A stretch of 64,000 nucleotides of DNA, from contig NZ_FOWC01000006.1 in the NCBI RefSeq assembly GCF_900115345.1, positions 476,870 to 540,869 of the forward strand, read 5' to 3'. The first letter of the stretch is position 1; each line of letters begins with the position of its first letter. The position numbers and the translations under genes were made by a program. Source of the DNA: Amycolatopsis rubida. GTDB lineage: Bacteria; Actinomycetota; Actinomycetes; Mycobacteriales; Pseudonocardiaceae. The notes beneath the pieces were generated by a model that searched no databases, had not been told where the DNA came from, and was given only the letters and a program-made list of their open reading frames with translations. Below, one piece after another: positions 40,424-48,467 of the stretch.

Positions 40424-41359
40424 GTGAGCGCGTTCAACAGGCTGCACCTGATCCGGCAGGTCGACCTCCTGACCCTGCGGCTGTTCCTGTCCGCGGTCGA
40501 GGAGAAGCAGATCGGGCTGGCCGCGATCCGGGAGAACGTCTCGGCCTCGACGGCGACGAAACGGATCCACGACCTGGAGGCCATCGCCGGCATCGAACTG
40601 CTGGACCGCGGCCCGCGCGGCGTGGTGCCGACGCCCGCGGGCGCGGTGCTGGCGCGGCACGTGCGCAAGATCTTCGGCAGTCTGGAGGACATCCGGTCGG
40701 AAATCGCGGCGTTCACCGAGGGAATGCAGGGAGATCTGACGATCGCGTCGGCGCGGTCGATCTTCGCGCCGTTTCTCGCGCGGGAACTCGGTGAATTCTA
40801 CCGGCAATACCCGCAGGTCCGGTTGATCGTCCACGAAATCGAAAACAAGGAAATCGTGCGGGAGGTCGCGCGCGGCGAAGCGGATCTCGGCGTGTTCGCC
40901 GCGGCGCACGAACTCGACCTGACCGGCGTGGACGTGACGCCGTACCGCCGGGACCGGATCGTGGTGGCGTTGCCTCGCGGGCACCGGTTCGCCGACCGGC
41001 TGAGCGTGACGTTCGCGGAGCTGCTGCCGGAACCCCTGATCGCGGTGGGCCCGATGGCGGGCGCGTTCCGGGCCGCGGCGCGCCGGCTGGGCGAGGAGTT
41101 CGAACCGGCGTTCAGCGTGCGCAGCGGCGAGGTCGCGCTGAGCCTGGTCCAGGCCGGGCTCGGGGTCGCGGCGCAGCCGGAATGCATGGTGCCGCGGGAG
41201 TTCCTCGATCGGGTGGCGGTGGTCGAACTCGCCGAACCGTGGGCGGAACGGAAGATCCACCTCGCCACCGCCGCGGGCCGCCGTCCGGGCCCGGCGTGCC
41301 GGGCGCTGATCGAGCAGCTGCTGGACCGGCCCGTGGACGAGCCTCCGGTGGGCGGCTGA
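40424..41359 (+). CDS. LysR-family transcriptional regulator
   Basis: 311 residues, GTG start with AGAGGTAGA upstream. N-terminal helix-turn-helix (DLLTLRLFLSAVEEKQIGLA, ASTATKRIHDLEAIAGIELL), then the substrate-binding fold. It is 12 bases downstream of the ligase and in the same direction, unusual for LysR genes, which are commonly divergent. It may thus be co-transcribed with the acyl-CoA operon and control that operon, the divergent MHS symporter or the next operon. Confidence 0.86.
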   Translation: MSAFNRLHLIRQVDLLTLRLFLSAVEEKQIGLAAIRENVSASTATKRIHDLEAIAGIELLDRGPRGVVPTPAGAVLARHVRKIFGSLEDIRSEIAAFTEGMQGDLTIASARSIFAPFLARELGEFYRQYPQVRLIVHEIENKEIVREVARGEADLGVFAAAHELDLTGVDVTPYRRDRIVVALPRGHRFADRLSVTFAELLPEPLIAVGPMAGAFRAAARRLGEEFEPAFSVRSGEVALSLVQAGLGVAAQPECMVPREFLDRVAVVELAEPWAERKIHLATAAGRRPGPACRALIEQLLDRPVDEPPVGG

Positions 41360-41377
41360 GGGCCCGGTTTCCGTTCG

Positions 41378-41394
41378 CCGAATTGCCGATTCGG
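41378..41394. terminator. Short inverted repeat after LysR gene
   Basis: CCGAAT-TGCCG-ATTCGG, perfect 6-bp stem 19 bases after the stop; could be a weak terminator or an operator for the promoter that follows at 41405. Confidence 0.35.
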
Positions 41395-41404
41395 AGATTT
41401 CGAA

Positions 41405-41434
41405 TTGATTCCCGTCGTGTGCTCCGGCTAGCAT
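41405..41434 (+). promoter_or_regulatory. Candidate promoter of the alcohol dehydrogenase operon
   Basis: TTGATT (41405-41410), an 18-base spacer and TAGCAT (41429-41434). It lies about 80 bases before the first start codon, in a locally A/T-richer stretch. Confidence 0.45.
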
Positions 41435-41517
41435 CGAAAACGCGGAAAGAAATCATCTGAGGTTATCGGGCGCGGTGAGCGCTGTTCCGTGCTGCCGGAA
41501 ATAGGAGGCCGAAAACG

Positions 41518-41553
41518 ATGAACGCACATCGGGGTGCGGTGGTCGGGTGCTGA
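41518..41553 (+). CDS. 11-residue leader peptide overlapping the alcohol dehydrogenase start
   Basis: AGGAGG (41503-41508), 9 bases, then ATG and the peptide MNAHRGAVVGC with TGA at 41551-41553. The stop lies just inside the next gene, whose GTG start is at 41547. This is the only strong Shine-Dalgarno in the region; the dehydrogenase itself has none and its frame has no other start (in-frame stop at 41502). So the leader should load ribosomes for the dehydrogenase by termination-reinitiation, or sense something, for example Cys supply through its last codon. No known peptide family. Confidence 0.45.
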   Translation: MNAHRGAVVGC

Positions 41554-42668
41554 CCCGCGCAGCGGTGCTGCGGGAAACGCCGGGCCGGTACGAGGTCGTG
41601 GAGCTGCAGGTCGAGGACCCGCGGCCGGGCGAGCTGCGGGTGCGGATGGTCGCCAGCGGCCTGTGCCACTCCGACGACCACTTCGCCACCGGCGACCAGA
41701 CCCCGCCGATCCTCCCGTTCGCCGGCGGGCACGAAGGGGCCGGAATCGTCGAAGCGGTCGGGCCCGGCACACCGGGTTTCGCCGAAGGCGACCACGTCGT
41801 GTTCTCGTTCCTCCCGGTCTGCGGCCGGTGCCGGTTCTGCGCCCGCGGCCTGCAGAACCTCTGCGACCTCGGCGCCTCGCTCGGCACCGGCGCGCGACCG
41901 GACGATCCGACGTCGTTCCGGCTGTCGCTCGACGGGCGGCCGGTCGGCCAGATGGCCGGGCTCTCCACCTACTGCGAGCACACCACCGTCTCCACCGCGT
42001 CGGTGGTCAAGATCGATCCGGACATCCCGCTCGACGTCGCGTGCCTGACCGGCTGCGGCGTCGGCACCGGATGGGGCGCGGCGGTCAACTCCGCTGCGGT
42101 CCGCCCCGGGCACGTCGTGATCGTGATGGGCATCGGCGGCATCGGGATCAACGCCGTCCAGGGTGCCGCGCACGCCGGCGCCGCCGCGGTGATCGCGGTC
42201 GATCCCGTTGCGTTCAAACGGGAATCCGCGCTGAAGCTCGGCGCGACCCACGCGGTCGCGGACATGGCCGAGGCCACCGAACTGGCCCGGTCGATGACCA
42301 ACGGGCAGGGGGCCGATTCGGCGATCGTCACCATCGGCGTCGTGGCCGGGCGGCACCTCGGCCAGGGGCTCGCCGCGGTCCGCAAAGCGGGCACGTGCGT
42401 CGCGGTCGGGCTGGGGGAGACCTTCGTCCGCGACGGCGATTTCAACCTGCACGAGCTGGTCCTCTACCAAAAGCGTCTGCAAGGTTCGCTGTTCGGCGCG
42501 AGTTCGCCGACCGCGGACATCCCGGCGCAGCTGGAGATGTACCGCCAGGGCGTGCTGAAGCTCGACGAACTGATCACCACCCGCTACGCCCTCGACGAGG
42601 TCGCCGCCGGTTTCGACGACCTGAAAGCGGGCCGGAACCTCCGCGGCGTCATCGTCCACTCCGCCTGA
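41547..42668 (+). CDS. NDMA-type zinc-dependent alcohol dehydrogenase (MDR)
   Basis: 373 residues, GTG start within the leader peptide frame. Catalytic-zinc ligand Cys40 (GLCHSDDH), GHEGAG with His62/Glu63, structural-zinc Cys92, Cys95, Cys98 and Cys106, and nucleotide loop VIVMGIGGIGINAVQGA. Sequence details (VCGRCRFCARGLQNLCDLGA, YQKRLQGSLFG) are those of the NDMA-dependent branch, in which NAD(H) stays bound and reoxidation relies on an external acceptor, in actinomycetes usually mycofactocin. It oxidises an alcohol of the pathway to an aldehyde. Mycofactocin genes are not in this window. Confidence 0.88.
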   Translation: MLTRAAVLRETPGRYEVVELQVEDPRPGELRVRMVASGLCHSDDHFATGDQTPPILPFAGGHEGAGIVEAVGPGTPGFAEGDHVVFSFLPVCGRCRFCARGLQNLCDLGASLGTGARPDDPTSFRLSLDGRPVGQMAGLSTYCEHTTVSTASVVKIDPDIPLDVACLTGCGVGTGWGAAVNSAAVRPGHVVIVMGIGGIGINAVQGAAHAGAAAVIAVDPVAFKRESALKLGATHAVADMAEATELARSMTNGQGADSAIVTIGVVAGRHLGQGLAAVRKAGTCVAVGLGETFVRDGDFNLHELVLYQKRLQGSLFGASSPTADIPAQLEMYRQGVLKLDELITTRYALDEVAAGFDDLKAGRNLRGVIVHSA

Positions 42669-42685
42669 CGACCGAAAGGACAACG

Positions 42686-43561
42686 ATGTCCGCAGAAGCA
42701 CCGCCCCGGGAAACGATCTCGGTCGGCGACATCAGCGTCACCTACCTGCCCGACGGTGAGGCCAGCGTCTCGGAGACCGCGCTGTTCCCGGCCGGCACCC
42801 CGGAGCTGTGGAACGCGCACCGGGAACTCTTCGACGCCGACGGCAAGCTCCTGCTGTCCCTCGGCACGTTCCTGATCCGCACGGGCGACCGCAAGATCCT
42901 CGTCGACCTGGGGTTCGGCGACCACACCGTCGACTTCCCCGCCGCGGACGGCGTGTTCCGCTCCGGACAGCTGCTCACCAGCCTCCGCGAGGAAGGCTTG
43001 GCTCCCGAAGACATCGACACGGTCTTCTACACGCACATGCACATCGACCACGTCGGCTGGACCGCGCAGAACGACGCGCTCACCTTCGGCAACGCCCGCC
43101 ATCTCGTCGGCGAAGGCGAAGTCGAATACTGGCAGTCCTTGGGTGACAACCCGATGGCAGCGGTCGGCCCCGACCCGGACGGGGTGCTGGCTCCGCTCGA
43201 AGGCCGGATCGACGCGGTTTCGGACGGCAGCGTCATCGCGCCCGGCATCTCGGTCGTCGCGACGCCCGGGCACACCCCGGGGCACTGTTCGCTGGTCGTT
43301 TCGTCCGGGCAAGACCGCGCGTTGCTCCTCGGCGACGTCCTGCACTGCCCGGTGCAGCTCGCCGACAACGAGGTCTCGCTGGTCTTCGAGGTGGACGCGG
43401 AATTGGGCAAAAAGACTCGCGCCCGGATCCTGGGCGAACTGGAAGGCGACCCGGACACCGTTGCCGCGCAATGCCATCTCACCGGCTCGGCATTCGGCCG
43501 GGTGCTGCGCGGCCGCTCCCGCCGGACGTGGACCTCGCTCGCCTCCCAGGGCGTGTCGTGA
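42686..43561 (+). CDS. Metallo-beta-lactamase-fold hydrolase
   Basis: 291 residues, ATG with AAAGGA upstream. Zinc motif YTHMHIDHVGW gives His117, His119, Asp121 and His122; later elements ATPGHTPGHCSLVV and LLLGDVLHCP supply further ligands. The fold of AHL-lactonase or glyoxalase-like hydrolases fits. In this operon between an alcohol dehydrogenase and an esterase it could open a lactone or hydrolyse a thioester. The C-terminal SAFGRVLRG replaces the usual HGH/PHD end. Confidence 0.82.
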   Translation: MSAEAPPRETISVGDISVTYLPDGEASVSETALFPAGTPELWNAHRELFDADGKLLLSLGTFLIRTGDRKILVDLGFGDHTVDFPAADGVFRSGQLLTSLREEGLAPEDIDTVFYTHMHIDHVGWTAQNDALTFGNARHLVGEGEVEYWQSLGDNPMAAVGPDPDGVLAPLEGRIDAVSDGSVIAPGISVVATPGHTPGHCSLVVSSGQDRALLLGDVLHCPVQLADNEVSLVFEVDAELGKKTRARILGELEGDPDTVAAQCHLTGSAFGRVLRGRSRRTWTSLASQGVS

Positions 43562-44424
43562 CGATGCCCGCCGAGTACTTCGAGATCGACTCCGCCGCGG
43601 TCGGCGCCCGGTTCGCGGTGAGCGTTTTTCTCCCTCGTGGTTACGACCGCGGCGGGGATTGGCCGCTGGTATACGCCACGGACGGCAATATCGTCGCGCC
43701 ACTCACCGAAGGCCTGCGCGGCGCACTCACTGACCGGCAGCAGGCGTGCCCGGTGGAGCCGTATGTCCAGGTGAACGTCGGGTATGTCGCGGAAGACGCG
43801 CCGAACCAGCTGGTCTTGCGCAACCGCGACCTGGTTCCGCCGGGCGAGGGCGTGCCGGACTTCATGCGCGCGCACATCCGAGGTCGGCTCGGCGTCGACT
43901 CGGGCGCGGTGCCGGAATCGGTGTGCGACGAGTTCTTCGCGCAGCAGAAGAACGCTCGCGCGGACAGCTTCCTCGCGTTCCTGGAGACCGAGCTGCACCC
44001 GGAGATCGAGTCCCGCTACCGGTTCCGCTCCGGCGATGTCGGGCTGTTCGGCTACTCCTACGGCGGTCTGTTCACCCTGTTCGCCTTGACCGCGGGTTCC
44101 GCCCTCTTCACCCGGTTCGGCGCCAGCAGCCCCGGAGTGGTTGTGCCGGACAGCCGCATCTACGAACGCTACGAAAACCTGCACCGGCTGCCCCGGGAAA
44201 CGTTCCTGCACCTGACCGTCAACGCGTACGAAATGCTCGGTCCGAGCAAGTTCTACCGGCACCTGGCGATCGAGTTCCTGCGCTTCCTCGACGTGGTGAC
44301 CGAGCGGCCGCTGCCGGGTCTGCGCGTCAGCACCGAGCTGATCCCGGGCGAATCGCACAGCACCGGAATGGCCGACGCGTACCGGAGTTTCCTGCGTGCC
44401 TGCTACCCCGGAGGTGCTTCATGA
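43558..44424 (+). CDS. Esterase D / IroE-like alpha/beta hydrolase
   Basis: 288 residues from GTG overlapping the MBL stop (GTGA), or 286 from ATG 43564. Central GLFGYSYGGLFTLFAL contains the nucleophile motif G-Y-S-Y-G; GESHSTGM near the C-terminus supplies the catalytic His. The region ETELHPEIESRYRFRSGDVG is typical of the putative-esterase (PF00756) family (esterase D, IroE/Fes). Likely splits an ester or thioester in the pathway. The next ATG overlaps its stop. Confidence 0.82.
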   Translation: MTMPAEYFEIDSAAVGARFAVSVFLPRGYDRGGDWPLVYATDGNIVAPLTEGLRGALTDRQQACPVEPYVQVNVGYVAEDAPNQLVLRNRDLVPPGEGVPDFMRAHIRGRLGVDSGAVPESVCDEFFAQQKNARADSFLAFLETELHPEIESRYRFRSGDVGLFGYSYGGLFTLFALTAGSALFTRFGASSPGVVVPDSRIYERYENLHRLPRETFLHLTVNAYEMLGPSKFYRHLAIEFLRFLDVVTERPLPGLRVSTELIPGESHSTGMADAYRSFLRACYPGGAS

Positions 44425-45551
44425 AGACAACCGCCGCGCTGCTGTGGGAAGCGCCGGGCACGTGGGACGTGCGCGAGGTCGATCTGGATCCGCCGAGGGC
44501 GGGCGAAGTCCTCGTGCAGATGATGGCGTCCGGTCTGTGCCACTCCGACGACCACTTCGCGCAGGGCGACATTCCGTTCCATTCCTATCCGGCCTGCGGC
44601 GGCCACGAGGGAGCCGGCATCGTCCGCGAGGTCGGCCCGGGTGTCACCCGGGTCGCGCCGGGCGACCACATCGTGACGTCGTTCATCCCGGCGTGCGGGC
44701 ATTGCCGGATGTGCGTGGCCGGGCGGCAGAACCTGTGCGACAACGGGGCGCTGATCACCGTCGGCACCCAGCTCGACGGCACGTTCCGGATGCGCGCCGA
44801 CGGTCGCGGCGTGGCACAGAACGCCTGTGTCTCGACGTTTTCCGAATGGACTGTCATCCCCGAGGTGTCCGCGACGCCGATCCGCCGCGACGTCCCGTTC
44901 GAGGTCGCCGCGATCGTCGGCTGCGCGGTGCCGACCGGCTGGGGCTCCGCGGTGCGCGCGGCCGGGATCGACGCCGGGGACGTGGTGATCGTGATGGGCA
45001 CCGGCGGCATCGGAATGAACGCGGTACAGGGCGCGCGCTACGTCGGGGCGGAGCACGTCCTCGCAGTCGACCCGCTGGCGATGAAGCGCGAACTCGCGCT
45101 GAAACTCGGGGCCACGGAGGCGTTCACGGATATCGGCGAGGCGACCGAACGAGCCCGTTCGCTGACCAACGGCCAGGGCGCGGACTCGGCGATTGTGTGC
45201 GTCGGCGTGCTCGCCGCCGAGCATCTCGCGCAGGCGTACGCGGCGATCCGCAAGGGCGGCACGCTCGTGGTGACCAGTGCGGCGAAGCACGACCTCGTCG
45301 GGATTCCGGTGCCGCTGCTCGAATTCACCATGTCGGAAAAGCGGATCCAGGGCGCGCTCTACGGAATGGGCGGCCCGGCCCGGGAGATCCCGCTGCTGCT
45401 GGACCTGTACCGGAACGGCTCGCTGAAACTGGAGGAACTGATCACCCGGACCTACGACCTCGAACAGGTCAACGAAGCGTACGCGGACCTGCACAACGGG
45501 CTGAATGTGCGCGGAGTGGTGAGTTTCGCGAACCGGCACGGAGGGGCCTGA
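44421..45551 (+). CDS. NDMA-type zinc-dependent alcohol dehydrogenase (MDR), second copy
   Basis: 376 residues, ATGA overlap with the esterase gene and GGAGG 8 bases upstream. Same zinc architecture as the dehydrogenase at 41547 (Cys40, His62, Glu63; Cys92, Cys95, Cys98, Cys106), nucleotide loop VIVMGTGGIGMNAVQGA. The two are divergent paralogues, so they probably act on different alcohols of one route or form alternative specificities. An NDMA/mycofactocin-type electron outlet is expected from the family. Confidence 0.88.
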   Translation: MKTTAALLWEAPGTWDVREVDLDPPRAGEVLVQMMASGLCHSDDHFAQGDIPFHSYPACGGHEGAGIVREVGPGVTRVAPGDHIVTSFIPACGHCRMCVAGRQNLCDNGALITVGTQLDGTFRMRADGRGVAQNACVSTFSEWTVIPEVSATPIRRDVPFEVAAIVGCAVPTGWGSAVRAAGIDAGDVVIVMGTGGIGMNAVQGARYVGAEHVLAVDPLAMKRELALKLGATEAFTDIGEATERARSLTNGQGADSAIVCVGVLAAEHLAQAYAAIRKGGTLVVTSAAKHDLVGIPVPLLEFTMSEKRIQGALYGMGGPAREIPLLLDLYRNGSLKLEELITRTYDLEQVNEAYADLHNGLNVRGVVSFANRHGGA

Positions 45552-46342
45552 TGACCACATTGGACGGAAAAGTCGCCCTGATCACCGGCGGCACCGGCGG
45601 AATCGGCCGCGGCGTGGCGCGTCGGCTGGCCGCCGCTGGGGCGACGGTCGTGCTGAACGGCCGGGACGAACGCAAAGCCGAGCCCGTGCTGGCCGAACTG
45701 GACGGCAAGGGCCATTTCGCGGCGGGAGACGTCCGGTCCGCAACGGACATGGCCGCGGTAGCCGCCGGCACGGCGGAGCGGTTCGGCGGCATCGACATCG
45801 TCGTGCCCAGCGCGGGCGGCAACGACGACGAGGCCCGCACCACCGCGGTGCGCGGGCCGTTCGCCGACATCGACCTGGAACGCGTCACCGCGTTCATCGG
45901 TGCGGCCGTCGCGGCGAAACTCAACGTCGTGCAGGCTGCCGTCCCGTACCTGCGGGCGCGCGGCGGTGGCAGCGTCGTCTTCGTGACCTCCGAGGGCGGC
46001 CGGGTTCCGACGCCCGGCCAGACCGCCATCGCCACCTTCTCCGGCGGCTTGATCATGGCGAGCAAGGTGCTGTCGAAAGAGCTTGCGCGCGACCGGATCC
46101 GGGTCAACTGCGTGTGCGTGACCGTGGTCCGCGACTCGCCGTCGTGGACAGCCGCGTTCGAAGCGGAAGACGCGGTGAGCGACCGGCACCGCAAGCAGTA
46201 CGAGAAGATCATCGAACGCAGTCCGCTGGGCGTCGCGGCCCCGGAGGACATCGGCGACGTCGTCGCGTTTCTGGCTTCCGGAGAGTCCCGGTATCTGACT
46301 GGCCTGGTCGCCAGCCCGACCGGCGGCCTCACCGTCCACTGA
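45551..46342 (+). CDS. SDR-fold protein lacking the YxxxK active site
   Basis: 263 residues, TGATG overlap with the previous gene. The cofactor motif TGGTGGIG (12-19) and PSAGG, in place of N-A-G, mark a classical SDR. Ser147 is kept. Where the catalytic Tyr-x-x-x-Lys should align, the sequence is TAIATFSGGLIMASK: Ile160 in place of Tyr and Ser164 in place of Lys. The C-terminus (SRYLTGLVASPTGGLTVH) is normal. It may bind NAD(P) without oxidoreduction, use another base, or carry out lyase/isomerase chemistry. Its tight place in the operon suggests it is functional. Confidence 0.82.
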   Translation: MTTLDGKVALITGGTGGIGRGVARRLAAAGATVVLNGRDERKAEPVLAELDGKGHFAAGDVRSATDMAAVAAGTAERFGGIDIVVPSAGGNDDEARTTAVRGPFADIDLERVTAFIGAAVAAKLNVVQAAVPYLRARGGGSVVFVTSEGGRVPTPGQTAIATFSGGLIMASKVLSKELARDRIRVNCVCVTVVRDSPSWTAAFEAEDAVSDRHRKQYEKIIERSPLGVAAPEDIGDVVAFLASGESRYLTGLVASPTGGLTVH

Positions 46343-46354
46343 GGAGGTCCCGTG

Positions 46355-47029
46355 ATGCTGCCGGACGCGCTGAGCGGGCGCTGGTACAACTCCCGCGCGT
46401 TCGACCTCGCTGACCCGTGGGCGGATTTCACCCCGAAAAGCACGGCGGTGGTGCTGGTCGACCTGATCAACTGGCAGGCGCATCGCGACGGGTTCAGCGC
46501 GCGGGTGGCTTCCGGGGACTACAAGACCGCGCGGTGCGAGAACGTCGTGCTCCCGGCACTGTCGCGGGTGCTGGCCGCGGCCCGGGACGCGGGCGCGGCG
46601 ATCGTCCATTCGAGACTGGCCAGCCGGGCGGCGGATTGCGCGGACATCGTCCCGGCGTTGCGGGCGTATGTGCGGGCGGCGCAGGCGTGGGAAGGAAACT
46701 GGGCCGCGGAACCTCTCGACGGCCTTCACGCGCCGGGCGACCTGGTGGTCACGAAGTCCGGCTCGGGTGCGTTCGGCAGCTCGGATCTCGACCAGGTGCT
46801 GCGGAACCTCGGCGTGCGGACGGTGCTGTACGCGGGCGTAGTGACCGACCGGTGCGTCCTGCTCACCGCCGCGGGCGGGTTCGACCTCGGCTACCAGCAG
46901 TACCTGCTGACCGACTGCACGGCCGCCTCGACCGCCGCTGACCAAGCCGCGGCCGAGCGGCTGATCGGCGGATACCTGGCACGACCGGTTACCGCGACCG
47001 AGGCGGCCGGCGCTTTCGAAACGAGTTAA
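46355..47029 (+). CDS. Isochorismatase-family cysteine hydrolase
   Basis: 224 residues from ATG 46355, 7 bases after GGAGG (a GTG at 46352 is too close to it). The catalytic triad of the family is visible: Asp36 (VVLVDLINWQ), Lys134 (VVTKSGSGAF) and Cys167 (AGVVTDRCVLL). Members hydrolyse amides such as carbamoylsarcosine, nicotinamide, ureidoacrylate or biuret, or vinyl ethers. Here it sits between an SDR and an aldehyde dehydrogenase, so removal of an amide nitrogen from a pathway intermediate is plausible, but the substrate is unknown. Confidence 0.86.
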   Translation: MLPDALSGRWYNSRAFDLADPWADFTPKSTAVVLVDLINWQAHRDGFSARVASGDYKTARCENVVLPALSRVLAAARDAGAAIVHSRLASRAADCADIVPALRAYVRAAQAWEGNWAAEPLDGLHAPGDLVVTKSGSGAFGSSDLDQVLRNLGVRTVLYAGVVTDRCVLLTAAGGFDLGYQQYLLTDCTAASTAADQAAAERLIGGYLARPVTATEAAGAFETS

Positions 47030-47042
47030 GGAGAGTCTTCGC

Positions 47043-48467
47043 ATGCTCGACCGGCACGACCACCACATCGGCGGGTCCTCCGTGCGGTCCCATTCCGCAG
47101 GCAGGATCCCCGTCGTGAACCCGGCCACCGGGGAAACGTTCGCCTCGATCGCCGACGGAGACGCGACCGATGTGGACACCGCTGTGCGGGCTGCCGCTGA
47201 GGCCGGGAGTGCCTGGGCGGCTACCGAACCCGCTGAGCGCGCCGCGACCCTGCGCCGTCTAGCCGATGCTTTCGAGCGGCGCATTCCGGAGATGTCGGCG
47301 CTCGTCACCCGGCAGAACGGCACCCCGATCAGCCTGTCGACGGCGATGCAGACGCAAGTTCCGCTGAACTACCGGTACTTCGCGACGCTCGCGGAGAAAC
47401 TCGCGGTGGAGGAACCGGTCGCCGCGTCGGTGGGCGATGCGTTCGTCCGACGGGAGCCGGTCGGGGTCGTGGGCGCGGTTACCCCCTGGAACGGCCCGCA
47501 GCCGTTGCTGGCGTGGAAGTTCGGCCCCGCGCTCGCGGCAGGCTGCACCACGGTGGTCAAACCGGCTCCGGAGACCTCGTTGGACGCTTTCCTGTTCGCG
47601 GACGTCGCGGCCGAGGCGGGCGTTCCGGCCGGGGTGCTGAACGTGGTGACCGGCGGGAGGGAAACCGGCGCCGCGCTGGTGAAGCATCCGCTGGTGCGGA
47701 AGGTCGCGTTCACCGGGTCCACCGTGGCGGGCAAGGCGATCGCGGAACGCTGCGGTCGCGACCTGAAGCGGGTCACGCTGGAACTGGGCGGGAAGTCCGC
47801 CGCGATCCTGCTCGACGACGTCGACCTGGACGCCTTCAAACCCTTCGTGGCTACCGCGTGTTCGCCGAACACCGGGCAGGTCTGCCGTTCGCTCACCCGG
47901 GTGCTGGCCCCGCGATCGCGCTACGACGAGGTGGTGGACGCGGTGCGCGCGGCGATGGCGGAGATCCCGCTCGGCGACCCGGCGGATCCGGCCAGCCTGT
48001 TCGGGCCGCTGGTCTCGCAGCGCCAGCGGGAGCGAGTCGAGACCTATGTGGAATTGGGCCGGGCGGAGGGCGCGAAGATCGTGCTCGGCGGAGGTCGCCC
48101 GGCGCGGTTCCCGCGCGGGTACTACGTGGAGCCGACGGTGTTTCGCGACGTCACCAACGACATGCGGATCGCCCGCGAGGAGATCTTCGGCCCGGTGCTC
48201 GTGGTGATCCCGTACATCGACGACGCCGAGGCGGTGGCCGTCGCGAACGATTCGGAGTACGGACTCGGCGGGGGAGTGTTCTCGCCGGACCGCGAACGCG
48301 CGACGGACGTCGCCCGCCGGGTGGTCACCGGAACCATCGGCGTGAACAGCGCGTCGTTCCCGATGGAGGCTCCGTTCGGCGGGGTGAAAAACAGCGGCGT
48401 GGGCCGGGAACTGGGGCCCGGAGCGCTGGACCCGTACCTGGAGCAGAAGACGATCTTCCGCGCCTGA
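47043..48467 (+). CDS. Aldehyde dehydrogenase, NAD(P)-dependent
   Basis: 474 residues; ATG with AAGGAGAG upstream. All ALDH residues present: Asn150 (TPWNGPQPLL), Lys173 (VVKPAPETSL), Glu247 (TLELGGKS) and Cys281 (NTGQVCRS). Substrate class cannot be told from the sequence. As last gene of the operon with two alcohol dehydrogenases it would oxidise the aldehyde they make to an acid, which the CoA-transferases or ligase of the neighbouring operon could activate. Confidence 0.9.
   Translation: MLDRHDHHIGGSSVRSHSAGRIPVVNPATGETFASIADGDATDVDTAVRAAAEAGSAWAATEPAERAATLRRLADAFERRIPEMSALVTRQNGTPISLSTAMQTQVPLNYRYFATLAEKLAVEEPVAASVGDAFVRREPVGVVGAVTPWNGPQPLLAWKFGPALAAGCTTVVKPAPETSLDAFLFADVAAEAGVPAGVLNVVTGGRETGAALVKHPLVRKVAFTGSTVAGKAIAERCGRDLKRVTLELGGKSAAILLDDVDLDAFKPFVATACSPNTGQVCRSLTRVLAPRSRYDEVVDAVRAAMAEIPLGDPADPASLFGPLVSQRQRERVETYVELGRAEGAKIVLGGGRPARFPRGYYVEPTVFRDVTNDMRIAREEIFGPVLVVIPYIDDAEAVAVANDSEYGLGGGVFSPDRERATDVARRVVTGTIGVNSASFPMEAPFGGVKNSGVGRELGPGALDPYLEQKTIFRA

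Noticed and set aside
37595..41434. 1279-residue minus-strand frame
   Set aside because: Very long but antisense to the CoA-transferases, ligase and LysR gene; no domain, no start signal.
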